In this document: piece by piece, positions 8,340 through 17,193 of the stretch
How positions within the stretch are numbered: the stretch's first letter is position 1
Layout of the letters: each line of letters starts with the position of its first letter
NCBI RefSeq assembly: GCF_009389585.1
Contig: NZ_VIYG01000003.1
Coordinates: 229,371 to 293,370 of the forward strand
Length of the DNA: 64,000 bases
Direction of reading: 5' to 3'
Source: Oceanobacillus sp. CFH 90083
Lineage (GTDB): Bacteria > Bacillota > Bacilli > Bacillales > Amphibacillaceae
The notes under the pieces: generated by a model
Seen by the model: the letters and a program-made list of their open reading frames with translations, nothing else
What the model was told of the DNA's origin: nothing
Databases searched by the model: none
Position numbers and translations under genes: made by a program

Positions 8340-9509
8340 TCAAGGCCGCTTATCCCAAGGCTCTAATGTCCCGATAACTTTTACTTCCCGGTCATAAGCA
8401 ACAGCGTCAATAACCCCCTCGCTGATTTCTTGATTTGTCAGCCACCTGGAATATCCTTTTTCTAAAATAAATCCAAGCTGAATTTGCCTGTACTGACAGC
8501 CAGGATATTGTTTTATGGCCGCTTCCTTGATTTGGGATAAATCAGAACTGCTTCCCAGTACATGATAGAGTTTCCAAGAGACGCTTTCTTGTGCAATTTC
8601 ATGAGCAATACTATCCAAGGCATTGTTTGAATTGGAATGAATCCATGCAACAACCAGATCAACTGGACCATTCTTCCGGATACAGGGTCTGATTTTATCT
8701 TTCAGCGCAATACTATCTTTGTAGTCAACCAATAGCGGCGTAATCGGGGCAGTGGAGTCAGCTTTGGCAGTTAACCTTTCCATTTTACCTTGATTGCGTG
8801 CAATAATGGAGACTTTGCCTGACCTGTCAGCAAGCCATAAGGAAGCTGCGGATAACATGCCAGTTCCGCCGATAACTAAGGTATGAGCAGGAAAGCTCTT
8901 CAATTTATTATTGATTATTTCCAGCCAAGGATGCTTTCCGTTAAATTGCTGACTTAACGCTTGATAAAGCCACTTTACTTCAGCCTCTTTTAAAACAGGA
9001 AGCATCCGCTCTAAATCATCATTGTCTTTCTCTCTGACAACAGAGCTTCCACCTTTATATAATAGTTGTATTTCCGGCTTTATATAGGGAATGCCATCAT
9101 CTGTTACTGCCCCAATCTCGCTGACAGGCCGTTTAATCTGATTATTTCTTTTATAAACCCATTCATTATTCTCCGTATCTATAAGCATAATTTCAAATAG
9201 CCAGCTTGTTTCATGCTTCTTTCTTACCCAAAGACTGCCTGCTTGTATATTTAAATTCTCTGAATCTGTCAGCTTTGTCAAACAGCCTTTGTCGGCGAGG
9301 AATAATTCATAGCTTTCACCCAGGTGCTTTTTCAATACCGGTAAATCTGTTTTTCTGATAAGAATATCCATGTCGTCATGCTTTCTTGTCTGCTTCCCGT
9401 AATACAAATCCAGTGCCCAGCCGCCGGCAATCCACCATGAGATAGCGATATCCTTCATTAAGTGGTTTATTTCTTCGATAGATAAAGGGTTCCAAGGGTT
9501 ATTCTGCAA
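8340..9509 (-). CDS. Aminoglycoside-adenylyltransferase-like domain fused to a Rossmann SDR-like domain
   Basis: The 389-residue protein has two parts. Residues 1 to about 190 resemble nucleotidyltransferases of the aminoglycoside adenylyltransferase kind: IAGGWALDLYYGKQTRKH followed by DDMDILI, with the paired acidic metal ligands. From about residue 210 a Rossmann fold starts with TLVIGGTGMLSAASLWLADR, a dinucleotide-binding GxxGxxx loop, and continues with SDR-like segments (IIARNQGKMERL, VDLVVAWIH). No YxxxK catalytic pair is evident. Each half resembles a stand-alone Bacillaceae protein, so this is probably a gene fusion with no stop codon or frameshift between the halves. Start is TTG after AAGGAGGAA. 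Function is unknown. Confidence 0.75.
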   Translation of the reverse strand: MQNNPWNPLSIEEINHLMKDIAISWWIAGGWALDLYYGKQTRKHDDMDILIRKTDLPVLKKHLGESYELFLADKGCLTKLTDSENLNIQAGSLWVRKKHETSWLFEIMLIDTENNEWVYKRNNQIKRPVSEIGAVTDDGIPYIKPEIQLLYKGGSSVVREKDNDDLERMLPVLKEAEVKWLYQALSQQFNGKHPWLEIINNKLKSFPAHTLVIGGTGMLSAASLWLADRSGKVSIIARNQGKMERLTAKADSTAPITPLLVDYKDSIALKDKIRPCIRKNGPVDLVVAWIHSNSNNALDSIAHEIAQESVSWKLYHVLGSSSDLSQIKEAAIKQYPGCQYRQIQLGFILEKGYSRWLTNQEISEGVIDAVAYDREVKVIGTLEPWDKRP

Positions 9510-9969
9510 AAAAATTCCTCCTTCTCTCGTATTTTTTCAAGCTTATTCCATTGTAAGGTTTTCATAGTTTATTGTAAAAGCGTTTGCATCATTTGGTGAT
9601 ATAGCATGAAAATTTTCTTGCTGTTTCATACTATTAGACATAATTCATACCATACTAATAATTTTTGATATCAGAATGAGGTGAAAAAAAAGGAAATCCT
9701 GATAGCTATAATGAATTTATTATGTATAAATATATGGAGAGAAGAGGCTTGTGGCAGTATCGATCCATTTCCTTTTTAAACCCTGCTCGTTATTTTGATT
9801 AGTGCATACGAAAACTGCAATCATCGAACATTGCAGTATCATAAAAGAATCATTTTCATCCCATTTAATCCAAAGCATTTAAAAATATTTCATTTTAACC
9901 GTATCGTTTTGATTGTTTTATGTGTCTATATAGTGTAAGTGAAAATTATTTGAACTGGAGGGAAACCGT
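9510..9969. other. Divergent intergenic region, no gene seen
   Basis: This 460-bp AT-rich region separates two divergent genes. It contains a small perfect hairpin, ACTGCAAT/ATTGCAGT (9814-9821 with 9830-9837), without a T-run, which may be a regulator site. I see no convincing short gene or RNA. Confidence 0.5.
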
Positions 9970-10938
9970 ATGAAGAAACAACTCGATCTGCAGGAAATGG
10001 AAAAAGCAGCATGGCCATTAAAGAAGGAATTTCTGCACATCATCGAAGAATATCGTTCAGATTTATGGAGATATTGCAGGTATCTTACCGGCTCCCCATG
10101 GGATGCTGAAGACCTGGTTCAAGAAACCTTAATGAAGGCCTTTGCATCATTGGGGCAAATTTGGCAGCCGTTAATTCCAAAGAATTACTTATTTCGCATT
10201 GCTACTAATACGTGGCTTAATCAACAACGGAAAAATAAATTTATTACGGACGAATTTATGGAGGAGATAGCTGAGGGAGAAACGTTGCCGGCAGCATTTG
10301 AAGTAACAGAAGCGATTGAAACACTTGTTCAGCATTTACCGTTAAGGCAAGTCGTTATCGTTTTACTGGTTGATGTTTTTCATTTTACGGCAAGAGAAAC
10401 AGCTGAGATGATTATAACTTCTGAAGGAGCTGTAAAATCTGCATTGCACCGGGCTAGGGCTAAATTGAAAAAAATATCGACAGGAGAGGAAAATAAAATG
10501 GAATCCCGTTTATATTCCAAGGATTACTTAAAAGATAGTAATTCAAAAACCATTCATGCTTTTGTAGATGCATTTAATAGGAGAGACCCAGATGCAATGG
10601 CAGCTCTATTGGACGAACATGCTTATCATGATATTATTCATGTTGGTCAGGAATATGGCAGAGAAACGATTCGGAAGTATTCCATTACCGATGACTTTAA
10701 AGATCCGACAATTCATCAGCAGCATGCTGAATTTCGAATGCTGTGGGACCGTCCGGTTATGGCAGTCTTTATAAAACAGGATGCGGAGTTACAGTTGCAT
10801 GACATTATATATTTGGAAACAGAGCAAGATAAAATTATATATTTTAGACATTATTACTTCTGTACAGATTTCTTGACCGCAGCTGCTAACGAGTTTAAGA
10901 TGACCATTCAATCAGAGAGAGCATATAAGATGGATTAA
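9970..10938 (+). CDS. ECF-type sigma factor with C-terminal SnoaL-like domain
   Basis: The 322-residue protein has sigma region 2 (YRSDLWRYCRYLTGS then DAEDLVQETLMKAF, about residues 28-60) and region 4 (RQVVIVLLVDVFHFTARETA, then an HTH ending in ALHRARAKLKK, about 120-165). From about residue 180 a SnoaL/NTF2-like domain follows (AFVDAFNRRDPDAMAALLDE). ECF factors with such tails use the extra domain to tune activity instead of a separate anti-sigma factor. No anti-sigma gene is adjacent. GGAGGG precedes the ATG. The following alpha/beta hydrolase gene is on the same strand 228 bp away and could be a target. Confidence 0.85.
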   Translation: MKKQLDLQEMEKAAWPLKKEFLHIIEEYRSDLWRYCRYLTGSPWDAEDLVQETLMKAFASLGQIWQPLIPKNYLFRIATNTWLNQQRKNKFITDEFMEEIAEGETLPAAFEVTEAIETLVQHLPLRQVVIVLLVDVFHFTARETAEMIITSEGAVKSALHRARAKLKKISTGEENKMESRLYSKDYLKDSNSKTIHAFVDAFNRRDPDAMAALLDEHAYHDIIHVGQEYGRETIRKYSITDDFKDPTIHQQHAEFRMLWDRPVMAVFIKQDAELQLHDIIYLETEQDKIIYFRHYYFCTDFLTAAANEFKMTIQSERAYKMD

Positions 10939-11166
10939 TATGCGAAAGAAATAAAAGATCTTCAGTTGGTGTGATGCTTGAATGACTGTTTGTGTACACC
11001 TTGGTAAGAAAATGGGAGCAGTTTATGTTTTTAAATTTTTTGTTTATGTGAATCATATATACTGTGCTTGCAACTGCTGCAATGGACAGGATAATGCTCT
11101 GAACGAAGAAAACCCGCTTCAACTGAGAATAATTATGTTATTATTCCAATAAGGGAGGCGTGGAAG

Positions 11167-12048
11167 ATGTGGAAACAAGAAATCGTAAAAACAGCACGCG
11201 GAGATTTCGAAATTTTTCGTAAGGGAGAAGGAGACCCCTTATGCTCAACACATTTATATAGTGCATTCAATGAGCTTGGCGACTATTTTTCCAGTGAGTT
11301 TACCGATTATTTCTCAGTGGTGCTCGTCAATTTAAGAGAAGCAGGAAATTCCTGTAAAGCAAAGGAAGCGCACCAATTAAGCATGGCAGAATCGGTATAT
11401 GATTTAGAAGCAATCCGGGAAGCTTTAGGTTACGGGAAATGGGCTTTTGCCGGGCATTCAACAGGAGGAATGCTGGGATTGAAATATGCGATTTTAGCGC
11501 AGGATTCCTTAACAAAAGTGATTGTTGGTGGAGCAGCTGCGTCCAAGCAGTACATGAAGCATCCCGGAAGTATTTACTGCAGGGAGTCGCCTTATAATAA
11601 TCGTTTATTAGAGATTCTTGATATATTAAAAACCTCAACGGATAAAGCTGAGCGGCGTCAAGCAAATAAAGAATGGTTAGATATGTCCTTATACTATCCG
11701 GAGAAAAGAGAAGCATATTTCCAAAAGCCGAGTAGCGGGAAAACAATAGGAAGCCGGCTGGATTATTATTCATACACTGAATTACCGGAGTATGATATTA
11801 CAGAAGCATTAACCGATGTAAAAATCCCTGTATTTGTATACTGTGGTGAGCATGATGCGCAGTGTCCATACGTGTTTTCAGAGGAAATAGCAAAGCAGTT
11901 AGCTAATTCCAGATTATACGCCTATTCTTATAGTAATCATTTTCCGTATATTGAGGAAAAGAAACAATTTAGTGAGATGGTCCGTGCTTTTGTAAAAGTA
12001 GAGGACGGAGAAGTATTAGCCGGAGACAAGACACATTCCCAAAAATAA
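11167..12048 (+). CDS. Alpha/beta hydrolase
   Basis: The 293-residue protein has the nucleophile elbow G-H-S98-T-G-G. The likely charge-relay partners are D230 (CGEHDAQCP) and H258 (SNHFPYIEE), which together complete a Ser-Asp-His triad in normal order. Proline iminopeptidases and lactone or ester hydrolases share this layout, and no signal peptide is present, so it should act in the cytoplasm. AAGGGAGG is well placed before the ATG. It follows an ECF sigma factor gene on the same strand. The substrate cannot be read from the sequence. Confidence 0.85.
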   Translation: MWKQEIVKTARGDFEIFRKGEGDPLCSTHLYSAFNELGDYFSSEFTDYFSVVLVNLREAGNSCKAKEAHQLSMAESVYDLEAIREALGYGKWAFAGHSTGGMLGLKYAILAQDSLTKVIVGGAAASKQYMKHPGSIYCRESPYNNRLLEILDILKTSTDKAERRQANKEWLDMSLYYPEKREAYFQKPSSGKTIGSRLDYYSYTELPEYDITEALTDVKIPVFVYCGEHDAQCPYVFSEEIAKQLANSRLYAYSYSNHFPYIEEKKQFSEMVRAFVKVEDGEVLAGDKTHSQK

Positions 12049-12064
12049 CTATTTCGCTTTAACG

Positions 12065-12123
12065 AGATGTTCTTGTTTATAGCTGTTTTATCAATAACAT
12101 ACTAATAGCATGCAAGAACATCT
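12065..12123. terminator. Convergent-gene hairpin
   Basis: The 11-bp inverted repeat AGATGTTCTTG (12065-12075) and its complement (12113-12123), with a 37-base loop, lies between the stop codons of the convergent hydrolase and Rrf2 genes. The long loop and weak T-run make the terminator call moderate. Confidence 0.5.
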
Positions 12124-12128
12124 TCTCA

Positions 12129-12491
12129 TTAATCTCTCATCCCCATTAATTCCTTCAGCTCTTCTTCATTCTGTATCAAATCTTTCAGCGTATACTCCTC
12201 CAGCACTTTAAAAAATTGAAATAATGCTTTGTTCAGAGCGTGCTTCAGGGAGCATCCCGGTGAAATTACGCAATGATTAGTGTCTTTATCAAAGCATTCG
12301 AGTAAATTAAAATCACTTTCCAGTGAGCGGATTAATAATCCAATATTTATATCAGAAGCAGGCTTGGCAAGGCGGAATCCACCATTTCTTCCCCTGACAG
12401 ATATCAGTAATTCTCTTTTTGTTAAATCATGAATAACCTTTCTCAGGTGCTCTGGTGAGATGGAATATACAATGGAAGCTATGTTAGACAA
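12129..12491 (-). CDS. Rrf2 family (NsrR/IscR-like) regulator, N-terminus missing or altered
   Basis: This 120-residue frame aligns with the Rrf2 family from the HTH recognition helix onward: ISPEHLRKVIHDL, then SVRGRNGGFRLAKP. Three cysteines in LLECF, HCVIS and GCSLK have NsrR-like spacing (C-x7-C-x5-C) and could hold an iron-sulfur cluster. The usual first 30 or so residues (an MxLTxYxDYALRVL-type helix) are absent. The open frame continues upstream to about 12575 but offers no ATG, GTG or further TTG, and no ribosome binding site precedes the TTG at 12491. I think the gene is 5'-decayed or uses a rare start. Confidence 0.6.
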   Translation of the reverse strand: MSNIASIVYSISPEHLRKVIHDLTKRELLISVRGRNGGFRLAKPASDINIGLLIRSLESDFNLLECFDKDTNHCVISPGCSLKHALNKALFQFFKVLEEYTLKDLIQNEEELKELMGMRD

Positions 12492-12681
12492 ATCAGTAAT
12501 TATTTTGTTGAAAGGTTTTTTATGTACTTGTATTATAGAATGTATAAAAATAAATTTTGGTTGTAATGTTAATTATTGAAATAAAAATTTAATCCTGTTA
12601 CCATGCATAGAAACAAGCGGGATACAATAATCTGGCATCAATAAATAGGGTTTGAGTTTATTCTTTTTTGAAAATGTATAC

Positions 12682-12828
12682 ATGGCAGAACAAGTTAGTA
12701 CCGTAGCGTTTGACTTTGCTATTTTGGCAAATGAAACAATCCATCAGCATAAACAAACGTACCTAGCGCGACAGGTGCCAAGGAACCGGTTATCCTGGGC
12801 AGACAACTCCCCCTCCTTATGGAGATAA
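12682..12828 (+). CDS. Possible small protein, 48 residues, unknown
   Basis: An ATG-started frame of 48 codons lies in a locally more GC-rich patch of an otherwise AT-rich gap upstream of the MurR-like gene. It begins MAEQVSTVAFDFAILANE and ends with DNSPSLWR. Its amino-acid composition looks protein-like, but no ribosome binding site precedes it and I recognise no family. It may be a decayed fragment. The rest of 12492-12892 shows no clear RNA or operator. Confidence 0.25.
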   Translation: MAEQVSTVAFDFAILANETIHQHKQTYLARQVPRNRLSWADNSPSLWR

Positions 12829-12892
12829 TAAGAATTACCTATTATAATAAGAAGATCTATATAAAAAACTATTTTAGGGCAGGTTTCATAAC

Positions 12893-13768
12893 ATGAGAAA
12901 TAATGATGGATTAATCAGAATCAAAGAAGCATTGAGTACCATAAAGCCAGCGGAAAGAAATGCTGCACATTATATATTGGAGCATCCAGAAGAAGCTGTG
13001 CGGCTGTCGATTAAAGAGCTCTCTGAAAGAAGCGGATCCAGTCAGGCTGCCATTATTCGTCTCTGCAAGAACATTGGTGTATCGGGATTTCAGGATTTAA
13101 AGCTGAGAGTTGCCGGGAACTTGCAAACAAGTGAGCTGAGTAACTATACCAATGCAGAAATCTCTTCAGGAGAAAAGGTCAGCTCTATCATGGATATTGT
13201 TTCTCGTAAAAACATACAATCCATTGAACAGACGCTGAAGATCATTGATTTATCGAGTATGGAGCAAGCCATTGAAGCATTGGATAAGGCAAATCGAATT
13301 GATTTTTATGGAGCAGCTGCATCACAGGTAATTGCACAGGATGCACAGCAGAAATTCCTGAGAATTAACAAGTATTGTACAGCATATGAGGATGCACATT
13401 TACAATTGACATCGTCTGTTACATTAACGGAAAAGGACGTTGCAGTTGGAATTTCTTATTCAGGAGAGACGAGGCACGTCAATAAGGCTATTGAAAATGC
13501 GAAAAAAAATAATGCGCTGGTTGTAGCTATTACAAAGTATGGGAAGAGTGCATTGGCGGAGCTGGCTGATATCTGTTTGCATGTATCTTCTGTTGAATCG
13601 GAGCTGGTTAGAAGTGCGGCGACAGCCTCCAGAATGGCTCAGCTCAATATTATTGATATCCTGTTTACTGGTGTTGCCTCCAGAAATTATGATACAACCT
13701 TGCATTATCTTAATAAGACACGGGAAGTGCTGCAAAATGAATTTCGAAATCCACATAAAGGGAGATAA
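12893..13768 (+). CDS. murR: MurR/RpiR family transcriptional regulator
   Basis: The 291-residue protein has an N-terminal RpiR-type HTH (about 1-80; KELSERSGSSQAAIIRLCKNIG) and a C-terminal SIS sugar-phosphate-binding domain (about 120-260; FYGAAASQVIAQDAQQKF, then VGISYSGETRHVNKAI). Such regulators sense amino-sugar phosphates, for example MurNAc-6-P. It is the first gene of a tight three-gene operon, 3 bp before a BadF/MurK-like kinase and followed by an AmiE-like hydrolase, so I infer control of cell-wall amino-sugar recovery. The ribosome binding site is weak. The gene symbol is by context. Confidence 0.85.
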   Translation: MRNNDGLIRIKEALSTIKPAERNAAHYILEHPEEAVRLSIKELSERSGSSQAAIIRLCKNIGVSGFQDLKLRVAGNLQTSELSNYTNAEISSGEKVSSIMDIVSRKNIQSIEQTLKIIDLSSMEQAIEALDKANRIDFYGAAASQVIAQDAQQKFLRINKYCTAYEDAHLQLTSSVTLTEKDVAVGISYSGETRHVNKAIENAKKNNALVVAITKYGKSALAELADICLHVSSVESELVRSAATASRMAQLNIIDILFTGVASRNYDTTLHYLNKTREVLQNEFRNPHKGR

Positions 13769-13771
13769 GAA

Positions 13772-14749
13772 ATGTATATTTTAGGAATGGATGGCGGGGG
13801 AACGAAAACAAAAGCGTTACTATTTCATAAAACAAAGGGGATCGTATGGGAAACAGAAGCAGCTGCTGCAAATCCTCATAGCACGAGTTATACACATTCC
13901 GTAAAAGTCGTCAGTCAGATAATAGACGAAGCATATGATGATATGCATTTACCTGCGGATACGGATTTATCCTTAGGGTTGGGGATAGCGGGCTTAGGCA
14001 GGAAGGCAGATCAGAAAATATGGCTGGAATGCTTTCGGAAAATTTCATCGCACGGGGATTCAGTTAATGAAATTATTGTTGAAAACGACGGAATAATTGC
14101 TCTTTATTCGGAAACATTCGGTGCTGATGGTATCGTATCCATCTGTGGAACTGGAGCTATCAGCCTCGGTATCCATCGATCGAAGACAGGTCGTGTTGGT
14201 GGATGGGGACATGTAATCGGCGGTGACCCGGGCAGTGGCTATGATTTAGGTTTGCAAGCCTTGATAGCTGTATTTAATGAATTAGATGGGCTGGGGCCAA
14301 AAACAGCGATGACAAACCTTATTTTGAGTGGAGAAGGGATTCATCGCATCGAAGAATTGATTCCTGTTGTTTATCAAAACTTTGAAAAGCTGCGTGTGGC
14401 TGCATTCGCAGCCTATGTTTTTCAGGCAGCTGATTTAAAAGATGCTATTGCAATAAATATTATTCAAGAAACAGCAGAAAAAATAGCGCATCGTGGCAAT
14501 GTGTTATTTGAGCGGCTGTTTCAAACAACGGAAAAGCCTGTTTCTTTTGTATTGGCAGGGGGCGTTTTTCAGAATGACCTTATCGTGACACGAGTGATGA
14601 ATGAATTGGCGGAAAATTCTAACTTGAATGTAATGCTATCGAAGAATCCTCCTGTAATCGGAAGTATTGTTCTCGTTTTAAAAAAACAGGGACACTTACC
14701 GGATGAAATCAAAAAAATGCTAGTAAATACAGGGAGAAGAGGTGAATAA
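13772..14749 (+). CDS. murK: BadF/BadG family amino-sugar kinase (GlcNAc/MurNAc kinase-like)
   Basis: The 325-residue protein is an ASKHA-fold ATPase. It opens with the phosphate-1 loop GMDGGGTKTKALLF, has a catalytic-type VENDGIIAL, a phosphate-2 motif SICGTGAISLG, the GGWGHVIGGDPGSGYDLG segment typical of N-acetylglucosamine kinases, and a C-terminal VLAGGVFQND. These kinases phosphorylate GlcNAc or, in the MurK type, MurNAc and GlcNAc. Placement between murR-like and amiE-like genes favours cell-wall sugar salvage. Its stop codon directly abuts the next ATG (TAAATG). Substrate preference is inferred, not seen. Confidence 0.85.
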   Translation: MYILGMDGGGTKTKALLFHKTKGIVWETEAAAANPHSTSYTHSVKVVSQIIDEAYDDMHLPADTDLSLGLGIAGLGRKADQKIWLECFRKISSHGDSVNEIIVENDGIIALYSETFGADGIVSICGTGAISLGIHRSKTGRVGGWGHVIGGDPGSGYDLGLQALIAVFNELDGLGPKTAMTNLILSGEGIHRIEELIPVVYQNFEKLRVAAFAAYVFQAADLKDAIAINIIQETAEKIAHRGNVLFERLFQTTEKPVSFVLAGGVFQNDLIVTRVMNELAENSNLNVMLSKNPPVIGSIVLVLKKQGHLPDEIKKMLVNTGRRGE

Positions 14750-15772
14750 ATGAATGCTTATGAGCTGTATTTAGAGGGGCTGGTTACAAAAGATGAAATT
14801 CCTGCAGCTGTTTATCTCATCCAGCATCATCAACAACAGCAAACGTTAAGAAGTACAGGTTCGTTTTTAAATAATGAGGGAGAAAGAATTCCAGTTTCTA
14901 CAGATACTTATTTTGACTTAGCTTCTTTAACCAAAATCATGTGTACCCTGCCAAGTATTTTATTTTTGCATGAACGAAAACAGCTGCATATAGGCGATGA
15001 AGTGACCAAATATATTCCCGGGTTCCCTCATAAGGGGATAAGCATTCGCCATTTCTTACAGCATACATCAGGTGTTTCAGCAGATTTATCCATGAAAAAT
15101 CGATATCAGCAAAGAGACGTATGGAAGGAAATTTTAAACTGTAAAGCGGTTCATCCTCCTGACACCGAAGTATTATACAGCGATATCGGAATGATTGTTT
15201 TAGGAAAAGTAGTGGAAGCAATAACGAATCAAGGGCTGGATTCCTTCGCAAAAAGAGAGCTGTATCAGCCGTGGGGGATGGATGACACCGGTTTTCTCCC
15301 TGAACAAATAGAAAAGAATAAGATTGCAGCAACAGAGAAGGTTTGCGGAAAATACGTTCATGGTGAAGTGCATGATGAAAAAGCTTTTCATATGGGCGGA
15401 GTCAGCGGTTCTGCCGGCTTATTTTCTACAGCTGCAGATGTGGCAGCCTATGGCGATTATTGGCTGTATCCGGAAAAGCAATCCGTTTTGAGGTATGAAA
15501 CAATGGCTTTAATAAAAGAAAATGTGATTCAAAATCGAGGCTTAGGATTTGAAGTATTATGCGATAAGGCAATTGGGACAAGCAGTGGCTCCACCTGGTC
15601 GATCGGCTCCTTTGGCCATACCGGATTCACAGGAACAAGCTTGTGGATTGATCCGAAAGAAGAAATAGTTGCCGTTCTGCTTACTAATATGGTTCATTAT
15701 GGGCGGCAGCATCAGCTTCCTGAAATTAGAAGGAAGTTTCACACAATGGTTTATGAAGTGTTGACCAGTTAA
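14750..15772 (+). CDS. amiE: Serine beta-lactamase-fold hydrolase, AmiE (YbbE)-like
   Basis: The 340-residue protein belongs to the class C beta-lactamase/DD-peptidase-like hydrolases. It has S59-L-T-K62 (FDLASLTKIM), Y143-S-D145 in the position of YxN, and an HTG-type third motif (GHTGFTG). In Bacillus subtilis the homologous ybbE product AmiE is the amidase of the MurNAc recycling operon, which cleaves peptide from MurNAc. The murR-murK-like neighbours match that role. No signal peptide is evident at the N-terminus, so its location is unclear; the B. subtilis pathway works outside the cell. A different esterase or peptidase function cannot be excluded. Confidence 0.75.
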   Translation: MNAYELYLEGLVTKDEIPAAVYLIQHHQQQQTLRSTGSFLNNEGERIPVSTDTYFDLASLTKIMCTLPSILFLHERKQLHIGDEVTKYIPGFPHKGISIRHFLQHTSGVSADLSMKNRYQQRDVWKEILNCKAVHPPDTEVLYSDIGMIVLGKVVEAITNQGLDSFAKRELYQPWGMDDTGFLPEQIEKNKIAATEKVCGKYVHGEVHDEKAFHMGGVSGSAGLFSTAADVAAYGDYWLYPEKQSVLRYETMALIKENVIQNRGLGFEVLCDKAIGTSSGSTWSIGSFGHTGFTGTSLWIDPKEEIVAVLLTNMVHYGRQHQLPEIRRKFHTMVYEVLTS

Positions 15773-15908
15773 CAAACAATAAACTGCTCCAGGTACGAAT
15801 GAAACGGTCATCATAAAAAAATCAGTTTTTTGATGATAAACAAAATGCTGATAATTGTTAACACGCCTATCATAAAAACGGAATACACCAAAAAGAACTA
15901 TCAAAGTG

Positions 15909-15948
15909 ATCAATCGGCTGCTAAAGATAATGTCAGCAGCTGATTGAT
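15909..15948. terminator. Convergent hairpin between amiE-like and corA genes
   Basis: A 14-bp inverted repeat (15909-15922 with 15935-15948, one G-T pair) lies between the convergent stop codons. Flanking T-runs are poor, so efficiency is uncertain. Confidence 0.5.
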
Positions 15949-15957
15949 TTCAGCACT

Positions 15958-16908
15958 TTAAAACCACTTTTTTAATTTGAAATAAATAATCAGTCCAATG
16001 CTGATAACCAGCATTACAATAAGCACCGCCATGTAACCATCATCCCATTGCAACTCCGGCATATGCCTAAAGTTCATGCCATAAATGCCGGTAATTAAAG
16101 ACAGAGGCAAAAAAATAACCGATACTAACGTTAATACCTTCATAATATGATTTAAGCGGTATGAACTTAACGAGTCATAATTATCCCGGATATCACCGGT
16201 CATTTCCTGTGCAGATTTAATGATATTTATTTGTTTGATAATATGATCTTCAATATGATGAAGATAGAGTCTCTGTTTCTTTGTTTCTGTGAATGCCGTT
16301 TCTTCTTTTATGTGCTGAATCAGTTCCTGCATCGGCATAATGACACGTTTTATCTTAATCAGAACCGACCGGATTTGAAAGACGTCCTCCATTAGCTTGT
16401 TATCAGCTGTATCATTGACATGCCGGTCTTCAAAAGAAAATACATCATCCTCGATGTGATATACATATTCAAAATAGCTGTCCACAATAAAATCTAAAAT
16501 GATCAAAGCGACATCTGCCGGTGTAACAGGCTGGGACGGATAACGCTTGTGAATAGCCTCTCTGATATTACCCAGTTTGTCTAAGTCATCCTGATGATAG
16601 GTTACGAGGATATTGTCTTTCATAAAGATGTTTATCGCCCTTGCACGATAGTCTTTTGCATTTACAAGATGACAAACTAAAAATAGATATCCTGGGTATT
16701 CTTTCAGCTTGGGCCGTGACACGGTTTTTATTGTATCCTCAATAGCCAGCGGATCGAAATGAAATCGGGAAGCGAGCAATTCGCTTTCCTCCGTACTGCT
16801 TTGTACAAAATCATACCATATAAAAAGGGCATCACCCGGAATTGCTGCATCACTTTCTACCTGCTTCCATTCTTTTGAAGCAGTTTGATAATGTATGGAG
16901 ATTGGCAT
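15958..16908 (-). CDS. corA: CorA family divalent-cation (Mg2+) channel
   Basis: The 316-residue protein has a soluble N-terminal domain, a long helical stalk and two C-terminal membrane helices. The first ends in the family signature YGMNF (within LITGIYGMNFRHMPEL), which forms the selectivity filter of the pentameric CorA channel. It ends in a basic tail (KLKKWF), as usual. It stands alone behind AAGGAG. Mg2+ import is the usual role. Ni2+, Co2+ or Zn2+ transport is possible in some members. Confidence 0.92.
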   Translation of the reverse strand: MPISIHYQTASKEWKQVESDAAIPGDALFIWYDFVQSSTEESELLASRFHFDPLAIEDTIKTVSRPKLKEYPGYLFLVCHLVNAKDYRARAINIFMKDNILVTYHQDDLDKLGNIREAIHKRYPSQPVTPADVALIILDFIVDSYFEYVYHIEDDVFSFEDRHVNDTADNKLMEDVFQIRSVLIKIKRVIMPMQELIQHIKEETAFTETKKQRLYLHHIEDHIIKQINIIKSAQEMTGDIRDNYDSLSSYRLNHIMKVLTLVSVIFLPLSLITGIYGMNFRHMPELQWDDGYMAVLIVMLVISIGLIIYFKLKKWF

Positions 16909-17193
16909 AATGAAACTCCTTATTTTAAGGATATAGAAAAGGCTGATATAGCCTGTAGAAACTTATATTATTAAGTATATAATAAAAGATAATTATATTG
17001 GAAGAGGATAAATGATTAATGTTAAAGTCGTATGCAAGGAAGTTTTCTAAGATTTTGCAATCGATGAAGGTAAGTAGGGAATGAGATTAGAATGGTTTGT
17101 TGATGGCAGATAGCGGCCAATTCTCAAACATCCAGGAAACTGCTATAATAATGACAGCGTTTTCGAATGGGTGGAACGGAAAGGGGCATGACG

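Noticed and set aside
9568..9583. cre-like word around TAAAAGCGTTTGCA
   Set aside because: It has two mismatches to the consensus at conserved positions and no sugar-related gene beside it.
10895..11122. Minus-strand frame with a hydrophobic start (MKRVFFVQSIILSIAAVAS)
   Set aside because: It looks like a small membrane protein, but it starts with TTG, has no ribosome binding site, overlaps the end of the sigma factor gene and has a poor C-terminal composition. It may be a relic.
12492..12892. Possible riboswitch or T-box upstream of the MurR-like gene
   Set aside because: The GC-rich patch does not show any consensus element that I know (no T-box GGUGG, no S-box, no c-di-GMP core), so I call only a weak small ORF.
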